Part shown: positions 26,471-36,612 of the stretch, one piece after another | Numbering within the stretch: position 1 is the stretch's first letter | Layout of the letters: every line of letters begins with the position of its first letter | Source: Formosa sp. Hel1_31_208 | GTDB lineage: Bacteria > Bacteroidota > Bacteroidia > Flavobacteriales > Flavobacteriaceae | Assembly (NCBI RefSeq): GCF_900104785.1 | Contig: NZ_LT629733.1 | Span: 1,582,501 to 1,646,500, forward strand | DNA: 64,000 nucleotides | Reading direction: 5' to 3' | Made by a program: the position numbers and the translations under genes | Notes under the pieces: model-generated | Database searches by the model: none | Told to the model about the DNA's origin: nothing | Seen by the model: the letters and a program-made list of their open reading frames with translations, nothing else

Positions 26471-27424
26471 ATGTCTAAACTAAAAGATAAACTTTCTAAG
26501 ATTCCAGTGATAAATATCTTTGTAAGGGTTTTAAAGGGAATTAAACTGCCGATACTCGAAGGTTTATCATTATTTGATTTACTTGAGTTATATGCGATTG
26601 GAATATTTAAAGGGGCCTTAACTACCAGAGCAAGTGCTATTGCGTTTAGTTTTTTTACAGCTATTTTCCCATTTTTGTTATTTGTGCTCATATTGATCCC
26701 TTATATTCCTATAGCTGATTTTCAGGAAGACTTTTTAATGTTTTTAGAATCGTTTCTACCACCTCAAACGTCAGACTTTTTCTTTGATAGTATCTTTGAA
26801 AATTTAGAAAATACCGAACGTGGGGGATTGATATCATCTGTGTTTCTAATTTCGATATTTTTAATGGCTAATGGTGTGAATGCTGTGTTTTCAGGATTTG
26901 AAAATTCATACCATCAAGAATTGACACGCAACATTTTTAAACAATTTTTATACGCACTGAGCGTGGCTTTAATTCTAGCATTCTTAGTCATACTTACCGT
27001 AGCTGTATTTGGATATTTCCAGATTTATATTATCCAGCCACTATATGAACAGTTTGATAGTGTCGAAATGGCCACAAAAGATTCCAATCTCTTTTGGGTG
27101 GTATTCTTTAAATATGTATTTTTTGTAGTGATGCTTTATATTGCTACTGCAACCTTATATTATTATGGTACAAAACAAGGTCGTCACTCCAAGTTTTTTT
27201 CAATTGGAGCACTCTTTACAACCTTATTAATCATCTTGACGTCCTATCTCTTCGGAATATACATTGAGAACTTTTCCCAATATAATAAACTGTATGGTTC
27301 TATTGGAGCGCTGTTAATTTTATTGTTTTATTTATGGTTAAATGCCAATATCTTGTTGTTAGGTTATGAACTAAATGCAACGATTAGACGTTTAAAAAGT
27401 AATAATAATGAAGAAGATGAATAA
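26471..27424 (+). CDS. YihY/BrkB family inner-membrane protein
   Basis: This 317-residue protein has about six membrane helices and the family pattern: TTRASAIAFSFFTAIFPFLLF in helix 1, SSVFLISIFLMANGVNAVFSGF, and a C-terminal LILLFYLWLNANILLLGYELNA. YihY/BrkB proteins were once called ribonuclease BN; that assignment was abandoned and the function is unknown. It starts 28 bases after nadC and overlaps the next gene, so it is part of a nadC-yihY-DUF2147-priA transcription unit. Confidence 0.9.
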   Translation: MSKLKDKLSKIPVINIFVRVLKGIKLPILEGLSLFDLLELYAIGIFKGALTTRASAIAFSFFTAIFPFLLFVLILIPYIPIADFQEDFLMFLESFLPPQTSDFFFDSIFENLENTERGGLISSVFLISIFLMANGVNAVFSGFENSYHQELTRNIFKQFLYALSVALILAFLVILTVAVFGYFQIYIIQPLYEQFDSVEMATKDSNLFWVVFFKYVFFVVMLYIATATLYYYGTKQGRHSKFFSIGALFTTLLIILTSYLFGIYIENFSQYNKLYGSIGALLILLFYLWLNANILLLGYELNATIRRLKSNNNEEDE

Positions 27425-27842
27425 ATCAATAATTGTAATACTGATGTTATTGATGACCGTCTCTGCGTCTGCTCAAAGCATTTTTGGTAAATGGAAAACC
27501 ATTGATGATGAAACAGGTGAAGAGAAGTCCGTTGTAGAAATCTATGAAGATAACGGAAAAGTCTACGGAAAGATTATTGATATTTTTGATCCTGAAAAAC
27601 GGGATTTACCTTGTAAGCCGTGTAATGGTGAGGATTATAATAAACCTGTACTAGGTTTAAAGATTATAAAAGATATGGAGCCTTTTGGAGAAACTTATAA
27701 AAAAGGCACGATTATGAATCCCGAAGATGGTAAGGTGTATGATTGCCGACTTAAACTTGACGATGATCCAAACAGATTACAAGTACGAGGGTATATTGCC
27801 TTTTTTTATCGCACACAGTATTGGGTGAGAATAGATAGTTGA
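27408..27842 (+). CDS. DUF2147 domain secreted protein
   Basis: This 144-residue exported protein has a signal peptide (1-23, ending SASAQ). The DUF2147 beta-barrel-like domain begins IFGKWKTIDDETGEEKSVVEI, contains CKPCNGEDYNKPVLGLKIIK and ends in the strand-rich GYIAFFYRTQYWVR. Start at 27408 gives a 17-base overlap with the previous gene; a second ATG at 27417 is also possible. Its stop overlaps the priA start (TGATG). The function of the family is not established. Confidence 0.86.
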   Translation: MKKMNKSIIVILMLLMTVSASAQSIFGKWKTIDDETGEEKSVVEIYEDNGKVYGKIIDIFDPEKRDLPCKPCNGEDYNKPVLGLKIIKDMEPFGETYKKGTIMNPEDGKVYDCRLKLDDDPNRLQVRGYIAFFYRTQYWVRIDS

Positions 27843-30295
27843 TGCAATATTTTATCAATGTCATATTGCCCATTCCTTTAGAAAAAAGTTTCACTTATGC
27901 GATAACTAAGGCAGAGGCCGATTTTCTAAAACCTGGAATTCGCGTCTCAGTACCTTTTGGGAAATCTAAGATTTATACTGCCTTAGTTGTTGAAATTCAC
28001 AATACAGCACCTCAAATTTATGAAGCTAAGGAAATACATCAAATTCTAGATGAAGATCCAATTGTGACTGAGATTCAACTTAAGCATTGGCAATGGATAG
28101 CTAACTATTATATGTGCACACTAGGGGAAGTGATGAGAGCAGCATTGCCTAGCGCGTTTATTCTAGAGAGCGAGACCGTGATTAGTAAAAATGATGAGGT
28201 CACTATAGATGATGAAGATTTTAGAGATGACGAGTTTATTGTTTATGAAGCATTACATCATCAGTCTTCTTTAAAAATTCAGGACTTGATGTCCATTCTG
28301 GATAAAAAAAATGTGCTACCTGTAATTAAGCGATTACTTGAAAAAAATGCCATTTCCGTACAAGAAGAAATCTACGAAAAGTATAAACCAAAGTTAGTTC
28401 GTTATGTGAAATTAAGAGCTTTGTTTTCTTCGGAGAACGAACTTCAAAAGTTAATGGAAGGCTTAAGCAGAGCTCCTAAGCAAAGGGATGTGGTGATGGC
28501 TTTATTTTCCATTTCGGCTCAAACTAAAAAACCAGTTAAAGTTTCAGAGTTAACAAATGAAAGCGGAGCATCTGCAGCTATTATTAAGACACTAATTGAT
28601 AAAGGTATACTTGAAGAATACCATATTCAAATGGATCGTGTTCAGTACTTAGGAGATGATAATGAGGATTCAAAACTATTGAATACATATCAAGACAAAG
28701 CTTTAAACGAAGTAATTCAATCGTTTAAAAATCATAATATTACGCTATTACATGGTGTAACCTCTTCTGGTAAAACCGAAATTTATGTCAAACTTATTGA
28801 AGATCAGCTAAAAGTAAAAAAGCAGGTATTATATTTACTGCCTGAAATTGCTTTAACTACCCAATTGGTTGAACGTCTTCAGAATTATTTTGGAGAGCAA
28901 GTTGCTGTTTTTCATAGCAAATATTCATCTCATGAACGTGTTGAAGTATGGAATAATGTTTTAAACAATGCAGCAACAGCTCAAGTCATTTTAGGAGCCC
29001 GTTCTTCAGTATTATTACCTTTTCAAAATTTAGGATTAATCATTGTGGATGAGGAGCACGAATCTTCATACAAGCAATTTGATCCAGCACCGAGATACCA
29101 TGCGCGTGACACAGCGATAGTATTAGCTAATATCTTTAAGTGTAAAACACTATTAGGTTCGGCGACGCCCAGTTTAGAGAGTTATTACAATACGAAGCAA
29201 GGAAAGTATGGTTTAGTGGAATTGAATCAGCGGTATAATGATGTCATGATGCCAGATATTGAATTGGTAGATATCAAGGATAAACAAAAGCGAAAACGGA
29301 TGCAAGGTCATTTTAGTGATCGTTTGATAGAGGAAATGACTGAAACCTTAAAGAATAGTCATCAAATTATCCTATTTCAAAATCGACGAGGTTTTTCGCC
29401 AATTGTAGAATGCAATACATGTGGTCATTCACCGCAATGCCCTAACTGTGATGTGAGCTTAACGTTTCATCAATATAAAAACCAGTTGCGTTGTCATTAT
29501 TGTGGTTACAACACTGTAATGCCTAAAACTTGCGATGCTTGTGGGAGTGTAGAGCTCGATAATAAAGGTTTTGGAACAGAACAAGTAGAGCAGGAGGCCA
29601 AGTTGTTGTTTCCAGAGCACAATGTAGCACGGATGGATTTGGATACAACCAGAGGGAAATATGGTTATGAAAAGATTATAACAGCATTAGAACAAGGCGA
29701 AATTGATATTTTAGTTGGAACACAAATGTTAACTAAAGGACTTGATTTTAGAAATGTGAAACTTGTTGGTATTATGAATGCAGACAATATGCTCAACTTT
29801 CCTGATTTTAGAGCTCACGAACGTAGTTATCAGCTTATGGCTCAAGTGTCTGGTAGAGCAGGTCGAACGGATGAGCGCGGAAAAGTCTTGATCCAAACCT
29901 ATAACCCATATCACAAAATATTACAGCAAGTTTCAACAAATAATTATCTACAGATGTTCGAGGAACAATTAGACGAGCGTCACATTTATAAGTATCCGCC
30001 TGTGTACCGCATGATAAAGATTACGTTGAAGCATAAGGAATATAATCGTGTAAATGTTGGCGCAGATTGGTATGCTAAATCCTTAAGAACCGTTTTTGAT
30101 AAACATGTTTTAGGTCCAGAGTTTCCGCCAGTAGCTCGAATTAGAAATCAATATCTAAAACATATATTGGTTAAAATCCCACAGAAACAATCGTTGGTAA
30201 AAACAAAAGAAGCTATTATTAAAATTAATAACAGCTTCTTGAGTGTGAAAGATTTTAGGGCAATAAGAGTAATTTTAAATGTCGATAATTATTAA
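27842..30295 (+). CDS. priA: Primosomal protein N' (replication restart helicase PriA)
   Basis: This 817-residue helicase recognises stalled forks and reloads the replicative helicase. The N-terminal DNA-binding domain begins FINVILPIPLEKSFTYAI. Walker A is HGVTSSGKTEIY, Walker B is VDEEHESSYKQ, and eight Cys (CNTCGH, CPNC, CHYCG, CDAC) bind two zinc ions between the helicase lobes. The motif GTQMLTKGLDF also fits. The ATG at 27842 overlaps the DUF2147 stop; a TTG one codon earlier is not needed. The extra length over the E. coli protein is typical of Bacteroidota. Confidence 0.96.
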   Translation: MQYFINVILPIPLEKSFTYAITKAEADFLKPGIRVSVPFGKSKIYTALVVEIHNTAPQIYEAKEIHQILDEDPIVTEIQLKHWQWIANYYMCTLGEVMRAALPSAFILESETVISKNDEVTIDDEDFRDDEFIVYEALHHQSSLKIQDLMSILDKKNVLPVIKRLLEKNAISVQEEIYEKYKPKLVRYVKLRALFSSENELQKLMEGLSRAPKQRDVVMALFSISAQTKKPVKVSELTNESGASAAIIKTLIDKGILEEYHIQMDRVQYLGDDNEDSKLLNTYQDKALNEVIQSFKNHNITLLHGVTSSGKTEIYVKLIEDQLKVKKQVLYLLPEIALTTQLVERLQNYFGEQVAVFHSKYSSHERVEVWNNVLNNAATAQVILGARSSVLLPFQNLGLIIVDEEHESSYKQFDPAPRYHARDTAIVLANIFKCKTLLGSATPSLESYYNTKQGKYGLVELNQRYNDVMMPDIELVDIKDKQKRKRMQGHFSDRLIEEMTETLKNSHQIILFQNRRGFSPIVECNTCGHSPQCPNCDVSLTFHQYKNQLRCHYCGYNTVMPKTCDACGSVELDNKGFGTEQVEQEAKLLFPEHNVARMDLDTTRGKYGYEKIITALEQGEIDILVGTQMLTKGLDFRNVKLVGIMNADNMLNFPDFRAHERSYQLMAQVSGRAGRTDERGKVLIQTYNPYHKILQQVSTNNYLQMFEEQLDERHIYKYPPVYRMIKITLKHKEYNRVNVGADWYAKSLRTVFDKHVLGPEFPPVARIRNQYLKHILVKIPQKQSLVKTKEAIIKINNSFLSVKDFRAIRVILNVDNY

Positions 30296-30351
30296 GTTAA
30301 TTAGTTAGTAGTTTTAAGTTATATCTTCAAACTAAATCGTCTTAAAGCTTT

Positions 30352-31047
30352 TTAAATATTATTTAAAGCATCAACAAGTTGGGTTTTCTTATTTCTACTT
30401 AGTGGAATCTCATAAGCACCAACTTCAACGTTTTTACTATTAAATCGGTCTACCTTATCTAGGTTGACAATATATGATTTGTGGATTCTCAAGAATTTAC
30501 CTTCCGGTAATTCCTGCTCAAAGGCTTTCATTGTAGATAAAACGACTAAGCTGTTTTCTTCGGTTACCAGTTTTACGTAGTCACCAAGTGCTTCAATCCA
30601 TTTAATATCCTTAATGTAAACTTTTCGTTTCTTTAGATTACTTTTAACGAAAATGTGTTCACCATCAGTTTCATTAAAATCGAGCTTTAATTTATGTTGT
30701 TCTAACGCCTTTTCAACAGATTGATTAAATCTTTCCCTAGTGATAGGTTTTTGAAGGTAGTCGGTTGCATCATAATTAAAAGCTTTAAATGCGTATTCAG
30801 TTTTACCTGTAACGAAAATAATTTGGGGTTTGTTGTTGAGTACATCAAGCAATTCGAAACCGTTAAGAACGGGCATCTCAATATCTAAGAAGATAAGATC
30901 TACTTTATGAGTGTTAAGTCCATTTTTGGTTTCTAATGCGCTGCTGTATTCTGCAATAAGGTTAAGTGAGGAATGATTCTCAATTAACTTTACAATTGAT
31001 AATCGTTGAATCGCAGAATCATCAACTACTACACAGTTTAAAGTCAT
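30352..31047 (-). CDS. LytTR-family response regulator (REC plus LytTR)
   Basis: This 231-residue regulator has an N-terminal receiver domain with D9/D10, phospho-acceptor D55 (FLDIEMPVLNG) and K100. The C-terminal LytTR DNA-binding domain (about 130-231) shows IFVKSNLKKRKVYIKDIKWIEALGDYVKL and FLRIHKSYIVNLDKVDRF. LytTR proteins bind pairs of direct repeats spaced by about two helical turns. No LytS-type histidine kinase gene is adjacent, so it is an orphan here. The start at 31047 is chosen because the upstream extension is hydrophobic and not part of the receiver fold. Confidence 0.95.
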   Translation of the reverse strand: MTLNCVVVDDSAIQRLSIVKLIENHSSLNLIAEYSSALETKNGLNTHKVDLIFLDIEMPVLNGFELLDVLNNKPQIIFVTGKTEYAFKAFNYDATDYLQKPITRERFNQSVEKALEQHKLKLDFNETDGEHIFVKSNLKKRKVYIKDIKWIEALGDYVKLVTEENSLVVLSTMKAFEQELPEGKFLRIHKSYIVNLDKVDRFNSKNVEVGAYEIPLSRNKKTQLVDALNNI

Positions 31048-31183
31048 AACATTATTATATTTTAGGTTAAGATATCGACAATAGTACAAAAAATTCGGAT
31101 AAAAACCAAAAAACATCGGTAAAGTGTTTTATTTAACAATATTTTAAGAAAAAATTAACAGATTAATTTTAATCAACAAATAT

Positions 31184-31215
31184 GTTGTTAGAATTAGAAA
31201 TAATGGTTATTTTTG
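31184..31215 (+). promoter_or_regulatory. Promoter of the rpsF-rpsR-rplI operon
   Basis: TTG (31184-31186), a 21-base spacer and TATTTTTG (31208-31215) match the Bacteroidota consensus, 33 bases before the rpsF start codon. Confidence 0.65.
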
Positions 31216-31248
31216 CACTCATTTTTAACACAAATAAAATAGATTTTT

Positions 31249-31587
31249 ATGAATCATTATGAAACTGTTTTCATCTTAAATCCCGTTTTGTCTGAAGATC
31301 AGATAAAGGAAACAGTACAGAAATATGAAGATTTTCTAGTTTCTCGAGGAGCAAAGATGGTATCCAAAGAAGATTGGGGCTTAAAAAAATTAGCGTATCC
31401 AATTCAAAACAAAAAAAGTGGTTTTTATCACTTATTCGAGTACACTGTTGACGGAGAGGTCATCAATCCATTAGAAGTAGAGTTTAGACGTGATGAGCGA
31501 TTTATGCGTTACTTAACTGTGGCATTAGACAAGCATGCAATTGCTTGGGCAGAAAAGAGAAGAAACAGAGATAAACAAAAAGCGTAA
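31249..31587 (+). CDS. rpsF: 30S ribosomal protein S6
   Basis: This 112-residue S6 binds the central domain of 16S rRNA together with S18. It begins [19 protein letters not shown] and contains [23 protein letters not shown] and [12 protein letters not shown], all standard. It is the first gene of the S6-S18-L9 operon. Confidence 0.98.
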   Translation: MNHYETVFILNPVLSEDQIKETVQKYEDFLVSRGAKMVSKEDWGLKKLAYPIQNKKSGFYHLFEYTVDGEVINPLEVEFRRDERFMRYLTVALDKHAIAWAEKRRNRDKQKA

Positions 31588-31589
31588 TT

Positions 31590-31886
31590 ATGTCTTCAAT
31601 TGAACAACAAGCAAAAGGAAAAAAAGACGGAGAAATTAGATATTTAACTCCCTTAAACATCGATACAAGTAAAACGAAGAAATATTGTCGTTTTAAGAAA
31701 TCTGGTATTAAGTATGTAGATTACAAAGATGCAGATTGGTTATTAGGTTTCGTAAATGAGCAAGGTAAAATTTTACCAAGACGTTTAACAGGAACATCAT
31801 TAAAATACCAAAGAAAAGTTTCTGTTGCTGTAAAGAGAGCACGTCACTTAGCGTTAATGCCATACGTAGCAGATTTATTAAAATAA
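31590..31886 (+). CDS. rpsR: 30S ribosomal protein S18
   Basis: This 98-residue S18 has the conserved core [28 protein letters not shown] and a basic C-terminus, [13 protein letters not shown]. The lysine-rich N-terminal extension of about 20 residues is usual in Bacteroidota. It starts two bases after rpsF. Confidence 0.98.
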   Translation: MSSIEQQAKGKKDGEIRYLTPLNIDTSKTKKYCRFKKSGIKYVDYKDADWLLGFVNEQGKILPRRLTGTSLKYQRKVSVAVKRARHLALMPYVADLLK

Positions 31887-31899
31887 AATACCAATAACT

Positions 31900-32349
31900 A
31901 TGGAACTTATATTAAAACAAGACGTTGAAAATTTAGGATTTAAAGACGATATTGTAACAGTAAAGAACGGTTATGGTAGAAATTTTTTAATTCCTCAAGG
32001 ACAAGCCGTTATGGCAACGTCGTCTGCTAAGAAAGTATTAGCAGAAACAGTAAAGCAAAGAGCTTTTAAGGAAAAATCAATTATTGAGTCTGCACAAAAA
32101 ATGGCAGATGCACTGAAAGAATTAGAAATTAAAATTTCTTCTAAAGTGGGAACTGGAGACAAATTATTTGGATCTATTAACAATATTGATTTAGCAAACC
32201 ATTTACAAAAAGCAGGACACGAGATTGATAAAAAATTCATCTCTGTGGCTGGTGGTAGTGTAAAGCGTTTAGGAAAATACGATGCTGTTGTAAGATTACA
32301 CAGAGAAGTATCGGTAGATTTACCATTTGAAGTTATAGCAGAAGCCTAA
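31900..32349 (+). CDS. rplI: 50S ribosomal protein L9
   Basis: This 149-residue L9 bridges the L1 stalk base region. It has the N-terminal domain MELILKQDVENLGFKDDIV with the conserved GYGRNFLIPQGQA, a connecting helix, and a C-terminal domain with KLFGSINNIDLANHL. It is the last gene of the operon, 13 bases after rpsR, and is followed by a strong terminator. Confidence 0.98.
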   Translation: MELILKQDVENLGFKDDIVTVKNGYGRNFLIPQGQAVMATSSAKKVLAETVKQRAFKEKSIIESAQKMADALKELEIKISSKVGTGDKLFGSINNIDLANHLQKAGHEIDKKFISVAGGSVKRLGKYDAVVRLHREVSVDLPFEVIAEA

Positions 32350-32371
32350 CATTCAATTAAATCATATAAAT

Positions 32372-32400
32372 AAAGCCTCAACGCATCGTTGAGGCTTTTT
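32372..32400 (+). terminator. Terminator of the S6-S18-L9 operon
   Basis: A perfect 12-bp stem, AAAGCCTCAACG against CGTTGAGGCTTT, closes a CAT loop and runs into T residues. It begins 22 bases after the rplI stop. Confidence 0.94.
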
Positions 32401-32427
32401 CAATAATATTATTTAAAGGATTATAGC

Positions 32428-32898
32428 ATGAAATATTCAAGATTGACAAAAGAACAGTTTGAAGAGTTACATCAGGAATTTATCAATTTTTTAGCAACAC
32501 AGTCTATCACAGCTGACGAATGGTCAAACATCAAGACTAATAAGCCTGAAGTTGCAGAGCAAGAATTGGATGTGTTTAGTGATTTAATCTGGGAAGGTGT
32601 GCTGTCTAACGTAGAATATTTAGAACATCTTTCACCGCAACAAATGCATTTATTTCAGTGTACTGATAAGCATATGAGATTGATAGCTCTTAAAATCAAG
32701 AATAGCGATATCGATATCACAACTAAAGAAGGCTTTGAGTGGTTTAGAAAAAATTTGATGTCTGATGATGTAGAATTCTTTACAGCAATAAAAGACTATA
32801 CTGAAGATAAAGGTCAGGATAAATTCAAACTCATTTTAGAAGGTGCAAACATTACGAAAGGCAAGCTCTATCAGTACTTTGAGAGTCTTGTGAGTTAA
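32428..32898 (+). CDS. DUF6495-like conserved flavobacterial protein
   Basis: This 156-residue cytoplasmic, acidic and mostly helical protein begins KYSRLTKEQFEELHQEFINF and contains SDLIWEGVLSNVEYLEHLSP. No signal peptide, membrane helix or catalytic motif is seen. Its sequence and its place after the S6-S18-L9 operon match a protein family common in Flavobacteriia, which I believe is DUF6495; the family name is from memory. Function unknown. Confidence 0.75.
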   Translation: MKYSRLTKEQFEELHQEFINFLATQSITADEWSNIKTNKPEVAEQELDVFSDLIWEGVLSNVEYLEHLSPQQMHLFQCTDKHMRLIALKIKNSDIDITTKEGFEWFRKNLMSDDVEFFTAIKDYTEDKGQDKFKLILEGANITKGKLYQYFESLVS

Positions 32899-32904
32899 TC
32901 TATT

Positions 32905-33813
32905 CTATATTACAGGGATGTATAAATCAACAATACATTTCTTCTCCGAATGTTGGTTAAAGTCATTGTGGTATATTTCAAAAGGAGGCTGATTCTTCTT
33001 TTTATACCCATTATCATTCATCCATTTAAATAAATTCGTCCAAACAATTGGGAATTCCTCTATCCCAATTTCGTAATGTCCGATTATATAGGAACCACCA
33101 TTTAGTTTGGTAGCGTTAATTTCACCATTGGATTTTAGTGCTTGTTCAAGTACGATACTCGCAGTCATCCTCACCTTATCAGCAGCAGTGATTTTAAAGC
33201 TATCGTAAAAGATGGTAGCCATTTTAAAATCAGGTTGACGCAATAAGCCCTTTTGCCCAGCCCATTCTAAAACGCGATTAAAAGCATGGGGTAGTTGCTG
33301 TTTTCCAATGCAGGTGATACCTGCTGTGTGTATACTATTTATAGTTTTTACTTCTATATTTGCTTTCATACCTATGTCATTTTTTTTTGTGGTTTGACAA
33401 ACATAATCTTCAAATACAGTAATTGGTTGACCATTCTTGCTTTTTACTTGACGTATCTTGCTATATTTTCCTTTAGTATGACTTCTGAAATGAGACGGAC
33501 TCATACCATAGAATTTCTTAAAAGCTCTTGTAAACGATGAGTTGCTTGTAAATCCATACCGAGTTGATAATTCAGAAATACTCATATCATCGCGATGTAA
33601 GAGGTCTGCAGAAGCTTTTTCAACTCGTTTTCTGGCGATATAGTGATTGAGCGTTTCTTTTGTAAACGCTTTAAATATGCGATGAAAATGGTAAGGAGAA
33701 TAGTGAGCTATATTAGAAATTTCTGTTAAAGACAGCTCGTGTTCAAGATGTTCCTCAATGTAGAGAAGCGCCTTGTTGATACTTTTTATATGATTTTTTT
33801 CTGAAAGAGTCAT
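32905..33813 (-). CDS. AraC-family regulator with GyrI-like effector domain
   Basis: This 302-residue regulator has an N-terminal AraC/XylS double helix-turn-helix (about 8-107), with LTEISNIAHYSPYHFHRIFKAF and the second HTH ISELSTRYGFTSNSSFTRAFKK. The C-terminal GyrI/SbmC-like domain (about 145-302) may bind small hydrophobic or drug-like ligands. This N-terminal HTH plus GyrI layout is that of Rob-type regulators. It starts eight bases after the ABC permease gene on the same strand and is probably cotranscribed with it. Confidence 0.92.
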   Translation of the reverse strand: MTLSEKNHIKSINKALLYIEEHLEHELSLTEISNIAHYSPYHFHRIFKAFTKETLNHYIARKRVEKASADLLHRDDMSISELSTRYGFTSNSSFTRAFKKFYGMSPSHFRSHTKGKYSKIRQVKSKNGQPITVFEDYVCQTTKKNDIGMKANIEVKTINSIHTAGITCIGKQQLPHAFNRVLEWAGQKGLLRQPDFKMATIFYDSFKITAADKVRMTASIVLEQALKSNGEINATKLNGGSYIIGHYEIGIEEFPIVWTNLFKWMNDNGYKKKNQPPFEIYHNDFNQHSEKKCIVDLYIPVI

Positions 33814-33821
33814 TTAACAGT

Positions 33822-35060
33822 CTACTCATAACGCAAGGACTCAACAGGATCTAGTCTTGCAGCTTTGTTAGCCGGATAGGACCCAGAAATAACAGCCACA
33901 ATAAAAGTAATTATACTGGCTGCAATCATTGCTCCCCAAGGTATGACGAATTTAAAATCTACAATGGCAGCAAAGGCATAACCAATAAGAATTCCAAAGA
34001 TAATACCTAGTAATCCACCTAATTGTCCTATGATAATAGTTTCAATAAAGAATTGAAAAGCAATTGTGCCACGCTTTGCACCTAATGCTTTACGTACACC
34101 AATTTCTCTTGTTCGTTCTGTAACAGATACTAACATCATATTTAATAATGCAATCGTAGAACCAAAAATGGTAATAATACTTATGATCCATGCTGCTGTT
34201 GATAACACACCAGTTATAGATCCAATTCGGTTAATAAGGTCATCGCTGCGCTCTAAACCAAAGTTGTTCTCTTCAACAGGGTTCAAACCTCTAATATTTC
34301 GGAATAATAAAATCGCCTCATCTTGAGCACCTTCTAACATATCCTTTTTATCTGTTTTAACACTGAGATTGTAGTTGATATTTGCATTGGTAAAGATGGT
34401 TCTTGCCTTTTGAAGTGGCATGAGAACACGTAAATCTTGGTTATTTCCAAATGTGGAACCTTTTTCTTTTAAAACACCAATGACTTTAAATTTTGAGCCT
34501 CTAATACTAATTGTTTTATTTAGGGGATTCACATCATTGAGTAATGCTTTCTTTAAATCACTTCCAATTACACAAACACTATTGCTGTTTTCAACATCAA
34601 AATAATTTAATCCGCGACCAACTTCGAGTTCTAAGCCGGAATTAGTAAGAAAATTTTCATTCACACCATAAACTTGAACCTCAGGGTCAGTTTTTTCATT
34701 TTCATATTTCACTTCAGCAGTTCGTGTTCCTAAGAAAGAAATTGAAGTTTTGGTAAAAGGAAAGTTATAATCTTCCTCAAAGGCTTTTACTTGTCGGTAA
34801 TTAATAACTGGATTGATTTTTTTTGCTTCATCACCACGTCGTTGCGTATTAAACTCATAACGTTGAATATTAAAGGTGTTTGCTCCCATAGAGGAGAAGT
34901 CACTAGAAATGGTGTTTTCTAAAGCTGAAACAGCACTTAGTATCCCTACTAATGCAGTAATACCAATGGCGATGATTAAAACCGTAAGGATAGTACGCAG
35001 TAATTGACTTTTAATAGAGTCAAATGCAATACGGATATTTTCTCTAACTAATGAAAACAT
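33822..35060 (-). CDS. MacB-like ABC transporter permease
   Basis: This 412-residue permease has the MacB/FtsX layout: one N-terminal membrane helix (about 20-42, RTILTVLIIAIGITALVGIL), a large periplasmic MacB_PCD domain (about 45-270) and three C-terminal helices forming the FtsX domain (about 285-405), with SVTERTREIGVRKALGAKRG, the usual coupling segment. It probably works with an ATPase in mechanotransmission or export. No ATP-binding subunit gene is adjacent, so the partner must be elsewhere. An AraC-type gene follows in the same transcription unit. Confidence 0.92.
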   Translation of the reverse strand: MFSLVRENIRIAFDSIKSQLLRTILTVLIIAIGITALVGILSAVSALENTISSDFSSMGANTFNIQRYEFNTQRRGDEAKKINPVINYRQVKAFEEDYNFPFTKTSISFLGTRTAEVKYENEKTDPEVQVYGVNENFLTNSGLELEVGRGLNYFDVENSNSVCVIGSDLKKALLNDVNPLNKTISIRGSKFKVIGVLKEKGSTFGNNQDLRVLMPLQKARTIFTNANINYNLSVKTDKKDMLEGAQDEAILLFRNIRGLNPVEENNFGLERSDDLINRIGSITGVLSTAAWIISIITIFGSTIALLNMMLVSVTERTREIGVRKALGAKRGTIAFQFFIETIIIGQLGGLLGIIFGILIGYAFAAIVDFKFVIPWGAMIAASIITFIVAVISGSYPANKAARLDPVESLRYE

Positions 35061-35224
35061 AGTGAACTTTAAATGTTGATTGTGTTATATTGTAAGACTA
35101 CAAAACAACTATAAAGTTACTATAAAATTGAAATAACTTTCGAATGCCTCTAAAAATTATAATATTTTTGTGATTCATAAGATTGTAACACTTAAATGAA
35201 TTCCCATTATCTTGGGAAAGAAAT

Positions 35225-36595
35225 ATGGCACAAAAACCAAGTATACCGAAAGGAACGAGAGATTTTAATCCACAAGAGGTTGCGAAACGCAATTATATTT
35301 TTAATACGATTAAACGTGAGTTTGAAATCTTCGGATTTCAACCTATTGAAACTCCTAGTTTTGAAAACTCAAGTACCTTAATGGGTAAATACGGTGAGGA
35401 GGGAGATCGATTGATCTTTAAGATTTTAAATTCTGGTGATTATTTGAATAAAGTTAATGATGCCTTATATCAAACCAAAGATTCAAACAAGATAACCACT
35501 AGTATTTCAGAAAAAGCCCTTCGCTATGATTTAACCGTTCCATTTGCAAGGTATGTGGTACAACACCAAAATGAGATTGACTTCCCCTTTAAACGCTATC
35601 AAATTCAACCAGTTTGGCGTGCAGATCGACCGCAAAAGGGGCGATTTAGAGAATTCTATCAGTGCGATGCAGATGTAGTTGGTAGCAACTCTTTATGGCA
35701 AGAAGTAGAGTTTATACAATTATATGATGCGGTATTCACAGCCTTAAAACTTGAGGGTGTTACAATTAAAATTAATAATCGTAAAATTTTATCTGGGATT
35801 GCAGAGGTGATTGGTGCTCAAGATAAACTCATCGATTTTACTGTAGCTTTAGATAAATTAGATAAAATAGGAGAGGAAAAGGTTAAAGAAGAAATGCTCT
35901 ACAAAGGAATTTTACAATCTGGGATTGAGAAGCTACAACCCTTATTTAGTATGAAAGGTGACTTTGGTCATCAGATTTCAGAATTGAAATCTATTTTAAG
36001 TGCTTCAGAAGAAGGATTGAAAGGCATAGAAGAGCTCGAGTTTATTAGTAATGGAATTAGTGCTCTAGGATTAAAAACAGCAACACTTAAATTAGATGTG
36101 ACACTTGCTCGTGGATTAAATTACTATACAGGAGCGATTTTTGAGGTGTCTGCACCTGACGGTGTTCATATAGGTTCCATAGGCGGAGGAGGCCGTTATG
36201 ATGACCTTACAGGGATTTTCGGACTTAAAGACATGAGTGGTGTAGGGATTAGTTTTGGTTTAGATCGAATTGCTATGGTACTGGAAGAGCTTGATTTATT
36301 TCCTGAAACTATTACCAATACCGTAAAAGTGTTATTCGTTAACTTTGGTGAAGCAGAAGCTATGGAAAGCATGAAAGTGATTAAAGCCTTGCGTGATAGC
36401 GGTGTTAGTGCCGAATTATTTCCAGATAAAAAGAAAACCATTAAGCAATTTAACTATGCGAATAAAAGAAATATTCCATATGTTGTATTGTTAGGTGAGT
36501 CTGAAATGGCTTCAAGCACTTATACCTTAAAAAACATGGTTACTGGTACCCAAGACCGGGTGTCTTTAGAACAACTCATTTCTAAATTACAATAA
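35225..36595 (+). CDS. hisS: Histidine-tRNA ligase
   Basis: This 456-residue class II aminoacyl-tRNA synthetase attaches histidine to tRNA-His. It shows motif 1 ([12 protein letters not shown]), motif 2 ([27 protein letters not shown]), the histidine-binding loops [15 protein letters not shown] and GGGGRYDDL, motif 3 ([11 protein letters not shown]) and the C-terminal anticodon-binding domain. The ATG at 35225 gives the typical [14 protein letters not shown] start. It is monocistronic with its own terminator. Confidence 0.97.
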   Translation: MAQKPSIPKGTRDFNPQEVAKRNYIFNTIKREFEIFGFQPIETPSFENSSTLMGKYGEEGDRLIFKILNSGDYLNKVNDALYQTKDSNKITTSISEKALRYDLTVPFARYVVQHQNEIDFPFKRYQIQPVWRADRPQKGRFREFYQCDADVVGSNSLWQEVEFIQLYDAVFTALKLEGVTIKINNRKILSGIAEVIGAQDKLIDFTVALDKLDKIGEEKVKEEMLYKGILQSGIEKLQPLFSMKGDFGHQISELKSILSASEEGLKGIEELEFISNGISALGLKTATLKLDVTLARGLNYYTGAIFEVSAPDGVHIGSIGGGGRYDDLTGIFGLKDMSGVGISFGLDRIAMVLEELDLFPETITNTVKVLFVNFGEAEAMESMKVIKALRDSGVSAELFPDKKKTIKQFNYANKRNIPYVVLLGESEMASSTYTLKNMVTGTQDRVSLEQLISKLQ

Positions 36596-36612
36596 ATTTT
36601 TAGTATAAAAAA

